Virus record (IMG/VR): IMGVR_UViG_3300036826_000015
Location: 1-40,707 of that record
Strand: one strand, 5' to 3'
Length of the DNA stretch: 40,707 bases
From: a virus
Shown: piece by piece, positions 13,761 to 21,694 of the stretch
How positions within the stretch are numbered: the first letter of the stretch is position 1
How the letters are laid out: each line of letters begins with the position of its first letter
Made by a program: the position numbers and the translations under genes
Notes under the pieces: model-generated
What the model was told of the DNA's origin: nothing
Databases searched by the model: none
Seen by the model: the letters and a program-made list of their open reading frames with translations, nothing else

Positions 13761-14008
13761 CGATTTTTGGGAAGTAACAGAGGGTCTGTGTTTTACGCTG
13801 CGAAATTTATTCGTGGGCATACGTGTCCACGCCGTGGGCATAAAACTTTTTTGGCGTTTTTGGCGCTCGCCGGTCGATTTTTGAGCCGGTCGAATCGGTT
13901 TGCGCCGACCGGATTTGAACGCATTTCTGGCCACGTTCTGGTGGCGCGTGGGCATAGCGAGTTTATGGACACGCGTGGGCACGCTCTGTCCACGTGCGTA
14001 GGATTGCG
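13761..14008. other. Non-coding repeat-rich spacer, possible control or origin region
   Basis: About 250 bp with no convincing gene. On the minus strand TATGCCCACG-like boxes occur several times among CGTGG/CCACG stems, GACCGG-containing repeats appear three times, and CAAAAATCG occurs twice in a longer imperfect repeat. TGGACA and TGTCCA form a hairpin just after the kinase stop. Iteron-like repeats beside A-tracts would fit a replication origin or a protein-binding control region. A terminator function for the hairpin is also possible. Short frames here (CPR- or MPT-repeats) simply mirror the DNA repeats. Confidence 0.4.
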
Positions 14009-14533
14009 CTAGATTGCGAGCGTATCCGTGACGCGGTCGGCTATTGCGCTCACATCTTCGAACGATTCGTTGCGCATCCTCGACACGGGAAACGTGTGGG
14101 CGATACGGTCGATGAGCGTGGCGCGTGACCGGTGAAATTGCTCCGGTTGCGTATCGTGACGCGCTGTGTGTCGCCGCGACTTTTCCGGTGCGCTCGTTTC
14201 GATGAGGAAAAGCGTGAGCCGGTCGCCAGCCGCTTGAAAGAAACCAGCGCGTGTGAGCCGGTCGCCTTCGAAAAGGATGGTGGCCTTGTCAGGCACCTTG
14301 GAAAGAAACCGGATTGCGTCTGGCTGGACCGCCATTGATAGCCGGTCGGTCCCACCAAACAACTCATCATCGTGATAGATGCCCAAGACGTAAAGACCGC
14401 GCTTGGCGTATTGGCGACCGACCACCAGCCGGTATTTGAACAGCGTGTAATCATCGCCCAGGCGCTTGAGCACTTCGCGCATGACGGTTGTCTTGCCGGT
14501 TGCTGGCTCACCGATTATGCCCACGACTCTCAC
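14009..14533 (-). CDS. P-loop nucleotide/DNA kinase, candidate base-modification kinase
   Basis: 174 residues. GEPATGKTT at 8-16 is a Walker A loop, followed by an NMP-kinase-like core (TILFEGDRLTRAGFF, LTLFLIETSAPEKSRRHTAR). Small P-loop kinases of this type phosphorylate 5-hydroxymethyluracil in DNA in hypermodifying phages (HMUDK). The helical-domain protein next door supports that reading. A deoxynucleotide kinase is the main alternative. The start is GTG 14533, only 9 nt downstream of the TATAAG of promoter copy 6 and with no SD, so the mRNA should be leaderless or nearly so. Confidence 0.7.
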   Translation of the reverse strand: MRVVGIIGEPATGKTTVMREVLKRLGDDYTLFKYRLVVGRQYAKRGLYVLGIYHDDELFGGTDRLSMAVQPDAIRFLSKVPDKATILFEGDRLTRAGFFQAAGDRLTLFLIETSAPEKSRRHTARHDTQPEQFHRSRATLIDRIAHTFPVSRMRNESFEDVSAIADRVTDTLAI

Positions 14534-14540
14534 ACGCCTA

Positions 14541-14571
14541 CCCTTATATTGAATTCATTATAAGGGGTCAA
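14541..14571 (-). promoter_or_regulatory. Palindrome promoter/operator, copy 6
   Basis: Minus strand TTGACC, 17 bp, TATAAG: the closest match to sigma70 consensus spacing in the set. The dyad has one changed base (CTTATAATGAA half). TGA of TGACC is the stop codon of the upstream gene (14568-14570). The kinase GTG lies 9 nt past the -10 box. Confidence 0.8.
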
Positions 14572-15473
14572 GCCACACGATTCTCGCAGAGCAAATCCGG
14601 TCGAAACGTTTCACGCCGATAGTCCCACAGGACCGACCAATCAACGCCATCTGTAACATTTGTTTGCGCGGACCGGATTTCATCGGCCTGTCTGTCGATG
14701 TAGTATCCTGGCCAGCGTTTCCCAAGGTGATACTTCTTGTAGGCGCAGAGGGTTGTTTCAATGTTCCATACGTTGCTACCTGGTTGCTGTTCGCGCAACT
14801 CGTCCACAACATCTTGGAAGCAGGCTTGTAGGTAGCCCATGTCACGCTGCGATAGCCGCTTGCCGTTGCCGTGGGTGTTGAACTCCGGCATCCCAAGCGC
14901 CATCACCAGACCGTTGCGACAACTCTCAGCGTCACGCATCTTCATGGTGCGTGGTTCCATTGGAAAGCCGGTCACTACATGGACCGCTTCGGTGTAAAGC
15001 CATAGCCCAAAACGTCCCATTTGAAACCACTTGGATGCCTCGTCACTCACGATCTTGTAAGTGGTGAACGGGTCATGCGGCACTTCGAATTGGCGCAGGT
15101 AGCCTTCTTGTGTGAGCGGTCGGACCGCTGCGCTGTAGCTGCGAAGCATATCCACCCACTGGTTACGCGAGCGGACCCAGCGCCGGTCGGTCTGGAACAC
15201 TACCTTGTCACGATTGGCTTTCCACCAGCGGTCAGCGCGATTGAAGTCAACATTCTCCCAATCGGGAAACTCATTGTAGATGTAGAACGTGGTCGCACCG
15301 CAGTAGCAAGTGCTGTAGATGTAGGCCAGCCAATAGCGTTGTTCCGTATTTAACTCAAAACGATCGCAGATGTAGCGCAGCATGGAATAGCTAGGGTCAA
15401 CATCGCCGATTGCCCTGCTTTCAGCGTGATATTCTGGATAGGACTTGAGTGACGGATAGCTGGCCCAATTCAT
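14568..15473 (-). CDS. HMUDK-helical / aGPT-Pplase-like DNA hypermodification protein
   Basis: 301 residues, mainly helical. RYWLAYIYSTCYCGATTFYIYNEFP (46-70), FQTDRRWVRSRNQ (93-105) and YTEAVHVVTGF recall the helical domain that accompanies 5-hydroxymethyl-dU DNA kinases and the alpha-glutamyl/putrescinyl-thymine pyrophosphorylase (aGPT-Pplase) families. This is recognition from memory, not a search. Those proteins act with a P-loop kinase to activate hmU and displace the phosphate with another group. Here the kinase is a separate gene just downstream, and an amidotransferase and a TET/JBP oxygenase are just upstream. Starts in an ATGA overlap at 15473. Confidence 0.6.
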   Translation of the reverse strand: MNWASYPSLKSYPEYHAESRAIGDVDPSYSMLRYICDRFELNTEQRYWLAYIYSTCYCGATTFYIYNEFPDWENVDFNRADRWWKANRDKVVFQTDRRWVRSRNQWVDMLRSYSAAVRPLTQEGYLRQFEVPHDPFTTYKIVSDEASKWFQMGRFGLWLYTEAVHVVTGFPMEPRTMKMRDAESCRNGLVMALGMPEFNTHGNGKRLSQRDMGYLQACFQDVVDELREQQPGSNVWNIETTLCAYKKYHLGKRWPGYYIDRQADEIRSAQTNVTDGVDWSVLWDYRRETFRPDLLCENRVA

Positions 15474-16096
15474 ACCGCCAAGGCATAACCAGGTGGCACC
15501 GGCTTGGCATCCTTGAAGCCAGCACGTTCAAATATGTCTCGCGTGGATGCGAAGTAGTTGGAGCCATTATCTTGGACACGCCAGAGCGGTCGCTGTTTGT
15601 TACGCAAGGCCACCAGCTTCTTGTTGTGAAGCATGACACCGGCAAAACTGAATTCGCCGGTCGCTACCCAAGTCACCCAATCCTCGCCAGCTAGGACTTT
15701 GCGCACGAATATCTCGCCATCATTGTCCGTGATCGGCTTGAACCCAAACTCCTTGCCCCATTCCTTCTTGGTGCTCATTCGGATAACACCGTTGAACGCC
15801 ATGGCAACACCGTCGATGTAGATTGGCTGGTTGTTAGTTTCATCCTTCCAATCGCCGCTGGTGGAGTAGCGGCAGTGAGCTATCAGCTTGAGCGATATGT
15901 TCTGGCTGGCTACAACGCGCAAGTGAGTTTGAGCCATGTCCAACTCGCTGAACCGAGCACAGAACAACTTGGGTCCGTTGTAATAGGCCAAACCAAAGGC
16001 GTGAAGGCCACGAATCTTGCTCTCATTGAACAAGGTCAGTAGGCGCTCACTCGTTTGTTTGCTGCCCTTGCCTTGAAAGCCTATCACTGCGCACAT
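15470..16096 (-). CDS. Class II glutamine amidotransferase (stand-alone glutaminase domain)
   Basis: 208 residues. Cys2 follows the initiator Met, as required for the Ntn-type nucleophile after Met removal. RGLHAFG (29-35), HCRYSTSG (74-81, like GlmS HTRWATHG), NNQP (88-91) and AFNGVI (100-105) match the GATase II glutamine-binding and oxyanion positions. It would release ammonia from glutamine for a partner enzyme. No synthase domain is fused, so the acceptor enzyme is separate, and neighbours suggest a modified base as acceptor. Start 16096 follows AAAGGAG with 7-nt spacing and overlaps the upstream gene by 50 bp. Confidence 0.8.
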   Translation of the reverse strand: MCAVIGFQGKGSKQTSERLLTLFNESKIRGLHAFGLAYYNGPKLFCARFSELDMAQTHLRVVASQNISLKLIAHCRYSTSGDWKDETNNQPIYIDGVAMAFNGVIRMSTKKEWGKEFGFKPITDNDGEIFVRKVLAGEDWVTWVATGEFSFAGVMLHNKKLVALRNKQRPLWRVQDNGSNYFASTRDIFERAGFKDAKPVPPGYALAV

Positions 16097-17093
16097 CGCC
16101 TAGCTCCTTTGCTCGCCGCAACTCGTGTGTAGCATCGCCGCATTCCATCATCTTTTCCCTGTAATACAGGACAAGTGAGACTCGTTCAAACATGCCTTTG
16201 TTACCACGCATCGGACTATTGCCATGCCACTCGTGAACGTCCGCGCAGAGGACACAGCCGGTCCTCATATCCAGGGCAACACGGTAACGTGGAAACACGA
16301 AGTAACAACCGTCAAACCGGCCACGGCGCAAACAACTCATCACGCCAAAGCCTTCTTTCAAGTCGCCTACGTCCTTGTGAACGGCTGTCTGGAAGTTGCG
16401 GTTGACCGTGACAGTGGTGAAACACGTCCCATGAATGTAGAAGTCCTTGCTGGTATCGGTGATGAACTTCTTTTGTCGGCTGTAACGCTCAGGCACTAGG
16501 TCCTTGAATTCGCGGTCGATCTTTTGGATGAATGGAATGACACGAGCGAAGCGTGTTGGATGGTTCAAGTTGTAGGCAGTCAGCCGACAATACGGGTTGC
16601 GTGCGCTCCGGTCGAAGTAACCCACGATGCCGCTCTGGACCTTCTTGGCATAGTTGGTGTTGGACAACGTGCCATCATGCTTGATTGGCCGTGCTCGCGT
16701 TGCGCTGATCTGTTTCGCTCCGATGCCGTGTGCCTGTAGGACCTGTTCTGCTTCCTGCTCGGTCATCATGCCAGCTGCGTAGCCACGGTTGAAGGTTGGC
16801 GCTGCCGCATCCTTCCAAACGGGAAACGCGGCAGCGCACTCTTCTGCGCTCAACACGCATTGCCGCAACCGACAAAGCAACGAGCCATCCGGCTTGAACA
16901 CGTCCGCGTCATCCGTGAGCAACAAGTCATAGCTGTCATCGTCTAACAGGTGCGCGGCCAGCTTGTCGGTTTCTGCCTCGGTTAAGGCTGCGCGCTTGAG
17001 GTGAATCACCTTGACCGGTGTTTTGGTCTTGGGCCTGTAGTCCAGCTGAATTGCTCGTGGTGGGACGTTTACCGTCTGTTGAATCGTTGCCAT
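16047..17093 (-). CDS. TET/JBP-family 2-oxoglutarate/Fe(II) DNA-base dioxygenase
   Basis: 348 residues from ATG 17093. The double-stranded beta-helix is at 215-312: TAVHKDVGD gives the HxD iron ligands (H239, D241), YFVFPRYRVALDMRTGCVLCADVHEWHGN gives the distal His (H287 or H290), and RVSLVLYYR gives the 2-oxoglutarate Arg (R304). The order and HGN motif are typical of phage TET/JBP enzymes, which hydroxylate 5-methylcytosine or thymine in DNA. The N-terminal ~210 residues are uncharacterised. No C5-cytosine methyltransferase lies in the window, so thymine is a serious candidate substrate. The N-terminus overlaps the ParB-like gene by 158 bp. Confidence 0.8.
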   Translation of the reverse strand: MATIQQTVNVPPRAIQLDYRPKTKTPVKVIHLKRAALTEAETDKLAAHLLDDDSYDLLLTDDADVFKPDGSLLCRLRQCVLSAEECAAAFPVWKDAAAPTFNRGYAAGMMTEQEAEQVLQAHGIGAKQISATRARPIKHDGTLSNTNYAKKVQSGIVGYFDRSARNPYCRLTAYNLNHPTRFARVIPFIQKIDREFKDLVPERYSRQKKFITDTSKDFYIHGTCFTTVTVNRNFQTAVHKDVGDLKEGFGVMSCLRRGRFDGCYFVFPRYRVALDMRTGCVLCADVHEWHGNSPMRGNKGMFERVSLVLYYREKMMECGDATHELRRAKELGDVRSDRLSRQGQQTNE

Positions 17094-17766
17094 GCCCACG
17101 ATGGTAGCATGTGTCCACGGCAGCGACAACGGTGTCTGTGACGTTCTCAGTTGCGAATTGTTCTTGGAGCGTCCGCACCTGGTCCATGAACATAGGCAGC
17201 GTTTCGACCGTCAGGAATAGCTGGACCATCCTGATATGCGCTGGCAACAAGTCGATTTCATCCTTGGACAACGGCTGTATCTCATCGTCATCGTTGGCTG
17301 CGATGCCGCGCACCATTCGTTCCAACTCACCCGCGCTGAATCCGGTCAACGACAAGTCGAATGCGCCGGTGTCCAATTCCATTAACAACTCACTCAGCTG
17401 CGGAAAGTCCCAGTCACCGCCATGCTTGTTGGCTGCAATCATGGCCGCTTTCTCCGTGGCCTCATCCCACTGGACAACACGGTAGTTGTAACGCTCGCCT
17501 TCAAACAACACGTAGCCTTCGGCAACGGTGCCCTTGGCTGTTGGGACCTTGTAGCGCCTCACGATCTTGACCGGTGCTTCGCCTAGCTCCTTGACACGCT
17601 GGTGGCCGCCGACCAGGTGGCCGGTCCGCTCGTTGAGAATCAAGCCGGATAGGTCGCCAAACTTACGCAAACTGTCAGCCAGCATCTTGAGTTGTTCTGG
17701 CGTGATCTTGCGCGGGTTGAGCGGGTTGGCCGCATCAGCCAGTTGAGCTACAGATTTGATCTTCAT
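16936..17766 (-). CDS. ParB/Srx-like protein leading the hypermodification operon
   Basis: 276 residues. The first ~100 form a ParB/sulfiredoxin-like domain: LNPRKITPEQ (16-25), LRKFGDLSGLILNERTGHLVGGHQR (33-57, with the conserved GGHQR), and EGYVLFEGERYNYRVVQWDEATEKAAMIAANK. Such domains often travel with DNA methylases and other base-modifying enzymes. The last ~50 residues are low in complexity and coincide with the out-of-frame overlap with the TET/JBP gene. ATG 17766 is 6 nt downstream of the TATAAC box of promoter copy 7 with no SD, so it should be translated from a leaderless mRNA. Confidence 0.75.
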   Translation of the reverse strand: MKIKSVAQLADAANPLNPRKITPEQLKMLADSLRKFGDLSGLILNERTGHLVGGHQRVKELGEAPVKIVRRYKVPTAKGTVAEGYVLFEGERYNYRVVQWDEATEKAAMIAANKHGGDWDFPQLSELLMELDTGAFDLSLTGFSAGELERMVRGIAANDDDEIQPLSKDEIDLLPAHIRMVQLFLTVETLPMFMDQVRTLQEQFATENVTDTVVAAVDTCYHRGHGNDSTDGKRPTTSNSAGLQAQDQNTGQGDSPQARSLNRGRNRQAGRAPVRR

Positions 17767-17772
17767 GGGATG

Positions 17773-17800
17773 GTTATATTGAATTCAATATAAGGGTCAG
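17773..17800 (-). promoter_or_regulatory. Palindrome promoter/operator, copy 7
   Basis: CTGACC, 16 bp, TATAAC on the minus strand. This is the only copy with C at the last -10 position. The next gene's ATG is 6 nt past the -10 box. TGA of TGACCC is the fibre gene's stop (17797-17799). It drives the TET/JBP operon. Confidence 0.8.
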
Positions 17801-19587
17801 GCTGTTACGTGAATGTAGGAGTTTTGATTACCAGGAGCGCCTTCTGGTGGATTGCAGATTGGGTTCTGATTGCCGTTGTTGGCATAGTGATACTCGATGT
17901 AAGCCATGCCTTGCGCCGACAGGTCGGTGGTGTTGTTATACATATAACAAGACTGATTGGTGCCCGTGCCTACCACGATGGTTGCACCTTTGAATGCTGC
18001 CAAAGCCGTGTCGCACGTGTCGATGAGTATTGCGCCACCTGACATCTGACCGCCACTCGTAACAAAAACACCATTCTGACAATGGCTGATATAGGCGATA
18101 ACATCTGGCATGCCTCCTATCAGCGCAGCGACCGCACCGGCAGCGGTTCCAGGCGAGAATCCATTGCCGCAACCGTTAATGATTTGAATTGCCTTGATTC
18201 CTGGGCCTGATGAGACAGCCAGCCAGAATGGCGAAAAACCGGTGATGCCAAAGTCGCAGTCCGTGATGACCATTTCACCGCCAGTCATAACAATGTCGCC
18301 ACCGCCGCTTATGCCTCGACGGAATGGTCCCATGATCTGACAATCAACGACTGATCCACCAGCGCCAGCGATGGCCATGCCATAGCCGCCTAACGTGCCA
18401 GCTGTGTTTAACACAAGGACGTTGGTAATGGAGCCGATGCCATACGGGAAGTTCCAACATACCTGCTTATTGGCGTCATTGAACGCCACGATGGTTGTGT
18501 ATCGCCGCATGTGATGCGCCGCCACGTAAGCTGTGTTGTAAGGATTGCTTGCCCCTCGGTTGCCACGATAAGGCACCGACACGTTGACGTAGTTCATGCC
18601 AGCTGGTGCGGATAACACCTTGCAGCCGCCGATGTAGTAAAGGACGCTGTCAGGCAGATAGACAACGTTGTTCACTTGTAACCCATGCGTTGTTGTATCC
18701 AGCGTGACCTTCTTTTGGGTGGCTGAAATTGGGTCAACGCGGGTCACGTTGTAGCTCACTCGCGGCCAACCTATCACTTGTATCTGCTGACAGTCAGGGT
18801 GATTGAAGTTGATCGACGCTTGCGTGAACGTGCCGGACCAGATGTTGATGCGCGCTGTCCGGCCAGCTGGAATCCGGTATTGTAACAGGAAGTCATGCGC
18901 TGCCTGAATGGTTGGAAACCCAACCGATGCGTCAGGACAGTTGGGGTGATTGGCTGGCACATACACGTCCAAGTCAACTTTCAATATCTTGGTTCCTATG
19001 GTGATGTAGGTTTGCGCGGCATCTTCAACTAACTCGATGCCTGAGCCGGCAGCCAGCCGCTTGAAGCTAAGAATGTTGCCAGCGGCATCCTTGTAAACGC
19101 CTGGGCCAACCGTATCGTTGGACAGATTTTGACCTACAACGTTCTCACTCGGACCGATCTGGATGACTAAGCTGGTCGCTGGAATCCGGTCGATGACCAG
19201 CTTGACCTTGAACGCTTGGAGACTTGGACTGGCAGGGTCAATGGTGTCGGGTGGGTCCGTCAGCGCATTGCCCACGGAATACAGCCGGTCAGCTTCAGCG
19301 CCGATGTGCGCCATCACGCCGACTTCGCGCAATTGGAAGGCATGCGGCGCAGCACTGCTCAGGAATGAGCCTTCAACTAACAACGTGCCTTGGCCATAAT
19401 CGTTCTTGGCGCTGATGGTCACGTCCATTTCCTTGGCGATCAACGCCGTGAGCGGCCACAACTGATCTGGCGTGGTAGCGCCACCACTGCCAACAACAAT
19501 CTTGGTGATGGTTAAAACTTCGCCAGCTTGGGCGCGTCCAAGCATTGAGCGACCGGCATTGGTGAATTCGTGTTTTGCTAAACTCAT
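17797..19587 (-). CDS. Tail fibre with collar-type N-terminus and beta-helix shaft
   Basis: 596 residues. The N-terminal ~150 (MSLAKHEFTNAGRSML, TITKIVVGSGG, MDVTISAKNDYGQGTLLVEGSF, FQLREVGVMAH) match the baseplate-attachment part of P2-like fibres. Residues ~215 onward have repeated short beta strands and Gly-rich turns (GGYGMAIAGAGGSVVDCQI, GGDIVMTGGEMVITDC) typical of a right-handed beta-helix, often a receptor-binding or polysaccharide-degrading domain. It follows gpI with an ATGA overlap, as fibre genes do in P2. Likely determines host range. Confidence 0.85.
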   Translation of the reverse strand: MSLAKHEFTNAGRSMLGRAQAGEVLTITKIVVGSGGATTPDQLWPLTALIAKEMDVTISAKNDYGQGTLLVEGSFLSSAAPHAFQLREVGVMAHIGAEADRLYSVGNALTDPPDTIDPASPSLQAFKVKLVIDRIPATSLVIQIGPSENVVGQNLSNDTVGPGVYKDAAGNILSFKRLAAGSGIELVEDAAQTYITIGTKILKVDLDVYVPANHPNCPDASVGFPTIQAAHDFLLQYRIPAGRTARINIWSGTFTQASINFNHPDCQQIQVIGWPRVSYNVTRVDPISATQKKVTLDTTTHGLQVNNVVYLPDSVLYYIGGCKVLSAPAGMNYVNVSVPYRGNRGASNPYNTAYVAAHHMRRYTTIVAFNDANKQVCWNFPYGIGSITNVLVLNTAGTLGGYGMAIAGAGGSVVDCQIMGPFRRGISGGGDIVMTGGEMVITDCDFGITGFSPFWLAVSSGPGIKAIQIINGCGNGFSPGTAAGAVAALIGGMPDVIAYISHCQNGVFVTSGGQMSGGAILIDTCDTALAAFKGATIVVGTGTNQSCYMYNNTTDLSAQGMAYIEYHYANNGNQNPICNPPEGAPGNQNSYIHVTA

Positions 19588-20495
19588 GGGTAATTCGGTG
19601 CCTCACTTTCTCTGTAGATGAACCGCAACGTCATTCCAGCCCAACCTATATCACACTCGCTGGTGTGCGGTCGAACAATAGCGTCCAACCATCGGCTGAT
19701 CGGCTTGTAACGATAAATGAGCGCCATCATCTGGTTTTCCAAGTCAGGGTCGGTTATGACCGTTTCGTCCAACATGATGCGGAATTTGTAGCGATCATGC
19801 CAAGTGCCGGTCCCTTTCCTGAATACGTCGATCTGCGCGTTGCCAGCCGTGGTAATGTCGATGGCTGGGCCATTGGGAGTTGACGCCACCTTGAACGTGT
19901 TGGCCGTGTCTGGCACAACGAAGTAAAACAAGCCTTGTAACAAAGGTTGAGGCATCGGCAGCGTTGGGCCAGTCGGCGAATAATGGACTTGAAACCGAAT
20001 CTGGTTATTGAGCGCCAAGCCGTGCGCGGTGATGCCGATAGTGTTGTTGGCCACGTTGACGTTAGCTGGCATGAATGAACCGACCTGGCTGCCGGTGTCG
20101 TCAGTGGGATAGTTAGGCGGGAATGGCGACATATATTCAAACCATTCCTGTAACGTCGCGCCACCTGGAAAGAACATATTGATGACTTGCTCGACCAAGG
20201 CAACCGTGCCCTTGGTTTTATGCCAGACAATGGATAGCTGAACCAGCTGCTTGCGAAACTCCAAGTCACGTGTTGGGTCGTAAAAGTCCACGTGGAATTG
20301 CCACGCCAGAATGTTAATGAGATTCTCATCGTCAATCTCCATGATGCTTGGAATCATGATGACCTGGCCGGTCTCATCTATGATCTCAAACATCTGCTGG
20401 TCGAACGCAGTGCTGGCCGCTTGGACTTGGCGGTCATACGCTATGGAAGGCGTGCAGTTGTCGATCAGGTGAGTGGCGCGTAGGACGCTGCTCAT
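19584..20495 (-). CDS. Tail protein I (P2 gpI-like baseplate protein) with insertion
   Basis: 303 residues. The N-terminal ~115 (DQQMFEIIDETGQVIMIPSIMEIDDENLINILAWQFHVDFYD, FRKQLVQLSIVWHKTKGTVALVEQVI) are typical of P2 gpI, which links baseplate protein J to the fibres. The C-terminal IYRYKPISRWLD is also typical. Between them lie about 110 extra residues (SQVGSFMPANVNVANNTIGITAHGLALNNQIRF, TANTFKVASTPNG) that read as an inserted beta-sandwich, so the protein is longer than P2 gpI. ATGA overlap with gpJ. Confidence 0.85.
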   Translation of the reverse strand: MSSVLRATHLIDNCTPSIAYDRQVQAASTAFDQQMFEIIDETGQVIMIPSIMEIDDENLINILAWQFHVDFYDPTRDLEFRKQLVQLSIVWHKTKGTVALVEQVINMFFPGGATLQEWFEYMSPFPPNYPTDDTGSQVGSFMPANVNVANNTIGITAHGLALNNQIRFQVHYSPTGPTLPMPQPLLQGLFYFVVPDTANTFKVASTPNGPAIDITTAGNAQIDVFRKGTGTWHDRYKFRIMLDETVITDPDLENQMMALIYRYKPISRWLDAIVRPHTSECDIGWAGMTLRFIYRESEAPNYP

Positions 20496-21694
20496 GGTTC
20501 TTCAACGCCTCCATAATTGATGACCGGCTGGACGTTGGGGTCATGGACCGCTAGCTGGTCGAAATTGAGGACTTGGAACATGGCTGGCGACGCGATGGTC
20601 ACACGCTTGGCACCAGCTTCCAGGCATCGCCTGATTAACTCATCGCAGTTAATGTCGCGACTGATAAAGGACCGTTGCCACAGAATCCAGTCATCAACAG
20701 CTTTTTGTATGTTGGCTTGAATCGTGGATAGCAGCACGTCATTGTCCACAAGCACGTAGTAGGTCATGTTGAGCGTGTAAATAAACTCTGTGGCCAGCTT
20801 GGCGGTCACGAAGTCGGTCACAGGTCGCACCGTGTCCGCGCTACACTTGGCCTCAACCAAGTCCAGAATCTCTTGGCTAGGTAACACACCGCCTTTCATT
20901 AGCGGGTAAATCCAGACTTCACCGGCTATCTCCGGTGCGCTATGTATCTGCGCTTGGATGATGTCAGGATGCGCTGAGAGCGCCCAAAACTCATAGGCAT
21001 CATGCGGACCGCAGGTGCTATAGCTTTCGATGGCCAGCCAGACGCGGTAGCGGTATTGCTCATCCTCTTCTTCATCGCTGCCGCCTGCCGTGGTTGTGAG
21101 ATTGGTTACTTGAAGCGCAAACGGCTGATTCCAGTTGACGATGGAATTGACTTGCCCAGGCGCGAAGTCGTTGCCGATCACGCCATCCAAGGTGCATTGA
21201 GCAGCCACGTCCGCAGTCAGGACGCCAGCGCCAAGTCGCGCATCATCAAGCGTTTCGAAGATGACAGCGTTAGGCGCTTGGACTTGGGTTCCACGTGGAA
21301 CAAGAGCGTCGAACGCCAAGCCAGCGGACAACGTGAACCGGAGCGTGGTCAGCGCCGGTTGCGCCTGTAACCGCAAGCACCGGTTGCCGTGTAAGGCAGC
21401 CAGGTTGTCCAAGTAGTCATCGTGCGCGTATTTGAGAAGGTTCTGTTTGCCGGTGAAGTCGATGATGGTCCGCTGATGCGAAAGCCAATGGCAGACCGCC
21501 AGCAAGTGTAGCCTTACAGGGTCGCCTGGGGCCAGCGTCTTGGCTATGCCGGTGAGGGTGAGAAACGCAGCTTGATAATCGGCGATGACTTCGCTCTCGA
21601 TGATGGTTGGGTCCTTGACCGCGAAGTCGATGTCTGGAACAAGGGCCAAGCCATACTCAGGTGCGCCCACATCACTTAGGTCGTTGTTTGCCAT
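20492..21694 (-). CDS. Baseplate assembly protein J (P2 gpJ-like)
   Basis: 400 residues from ATG 21694, which follows AAGGAGG with 9-nt spacing. The pattern LLKYAHDDYLDNLAALHGNRCLRLQ, GTQVQAPNAVIFET, ALQVTNLTTTAGGSDEEEDEQYRYRVWLA and VWIYPLMKGGVLPSQEIL is diagnostic for the gpJ family, the outer baseplate wedge protein. It forms the wedge with the gp25-like protein and gpI and directs contraction. Ends in an ATGA overlap with gpI. Confidence 0.9.
   Translation of the reverse strand: MANNDLSDVGAPEYGLALVPDIDFAVKDPTIIESEVIADYQAAFLTLTGIAKTLAPGDPVRLHLLAVCHWLSHQRTIIDFTGKQNLLKYAHDDYLDNLAALHGNRCLRLQAQPALTTLRFTLSAGLAFDALVPRGTQVQAPNAVIFETLDDARLGAGVLTADVAAQCTLDGVIGNDFAPGQVNSIVNWNQPFALQVTNLTTTAGGSDEEEDEQYRYRVWLAIESYSTCGPHDAYEFWALSAHPDIIQAQIHSAPEIAGEVWIYPLMKGGVLPSQEILDLVEAKCSADTVRPVTDFVTAKLATEFIYTLNMTYYVLVDNDVLLSTIQANIQKAVDDWILWQRSFISRDINCDELIRRCLEAGAKRVTIASPAMFQVLNFDQLAVHDPNVQPVINYGGVEEP

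Noticed and set aside
13140-13765. Group II intron (GTGCG near 13762 on the minus strand)
   Set aside because: No domain V-like hairpin with the AGC triad, no reverse transcriptase, and no interrupted gene on the two sides.
13707-13993. Minus-strand frames with MPT or CPR repeats
   Set aside because: Two overlapping frames reflect DNA repeats of CCCACG, with no SD and no fold.
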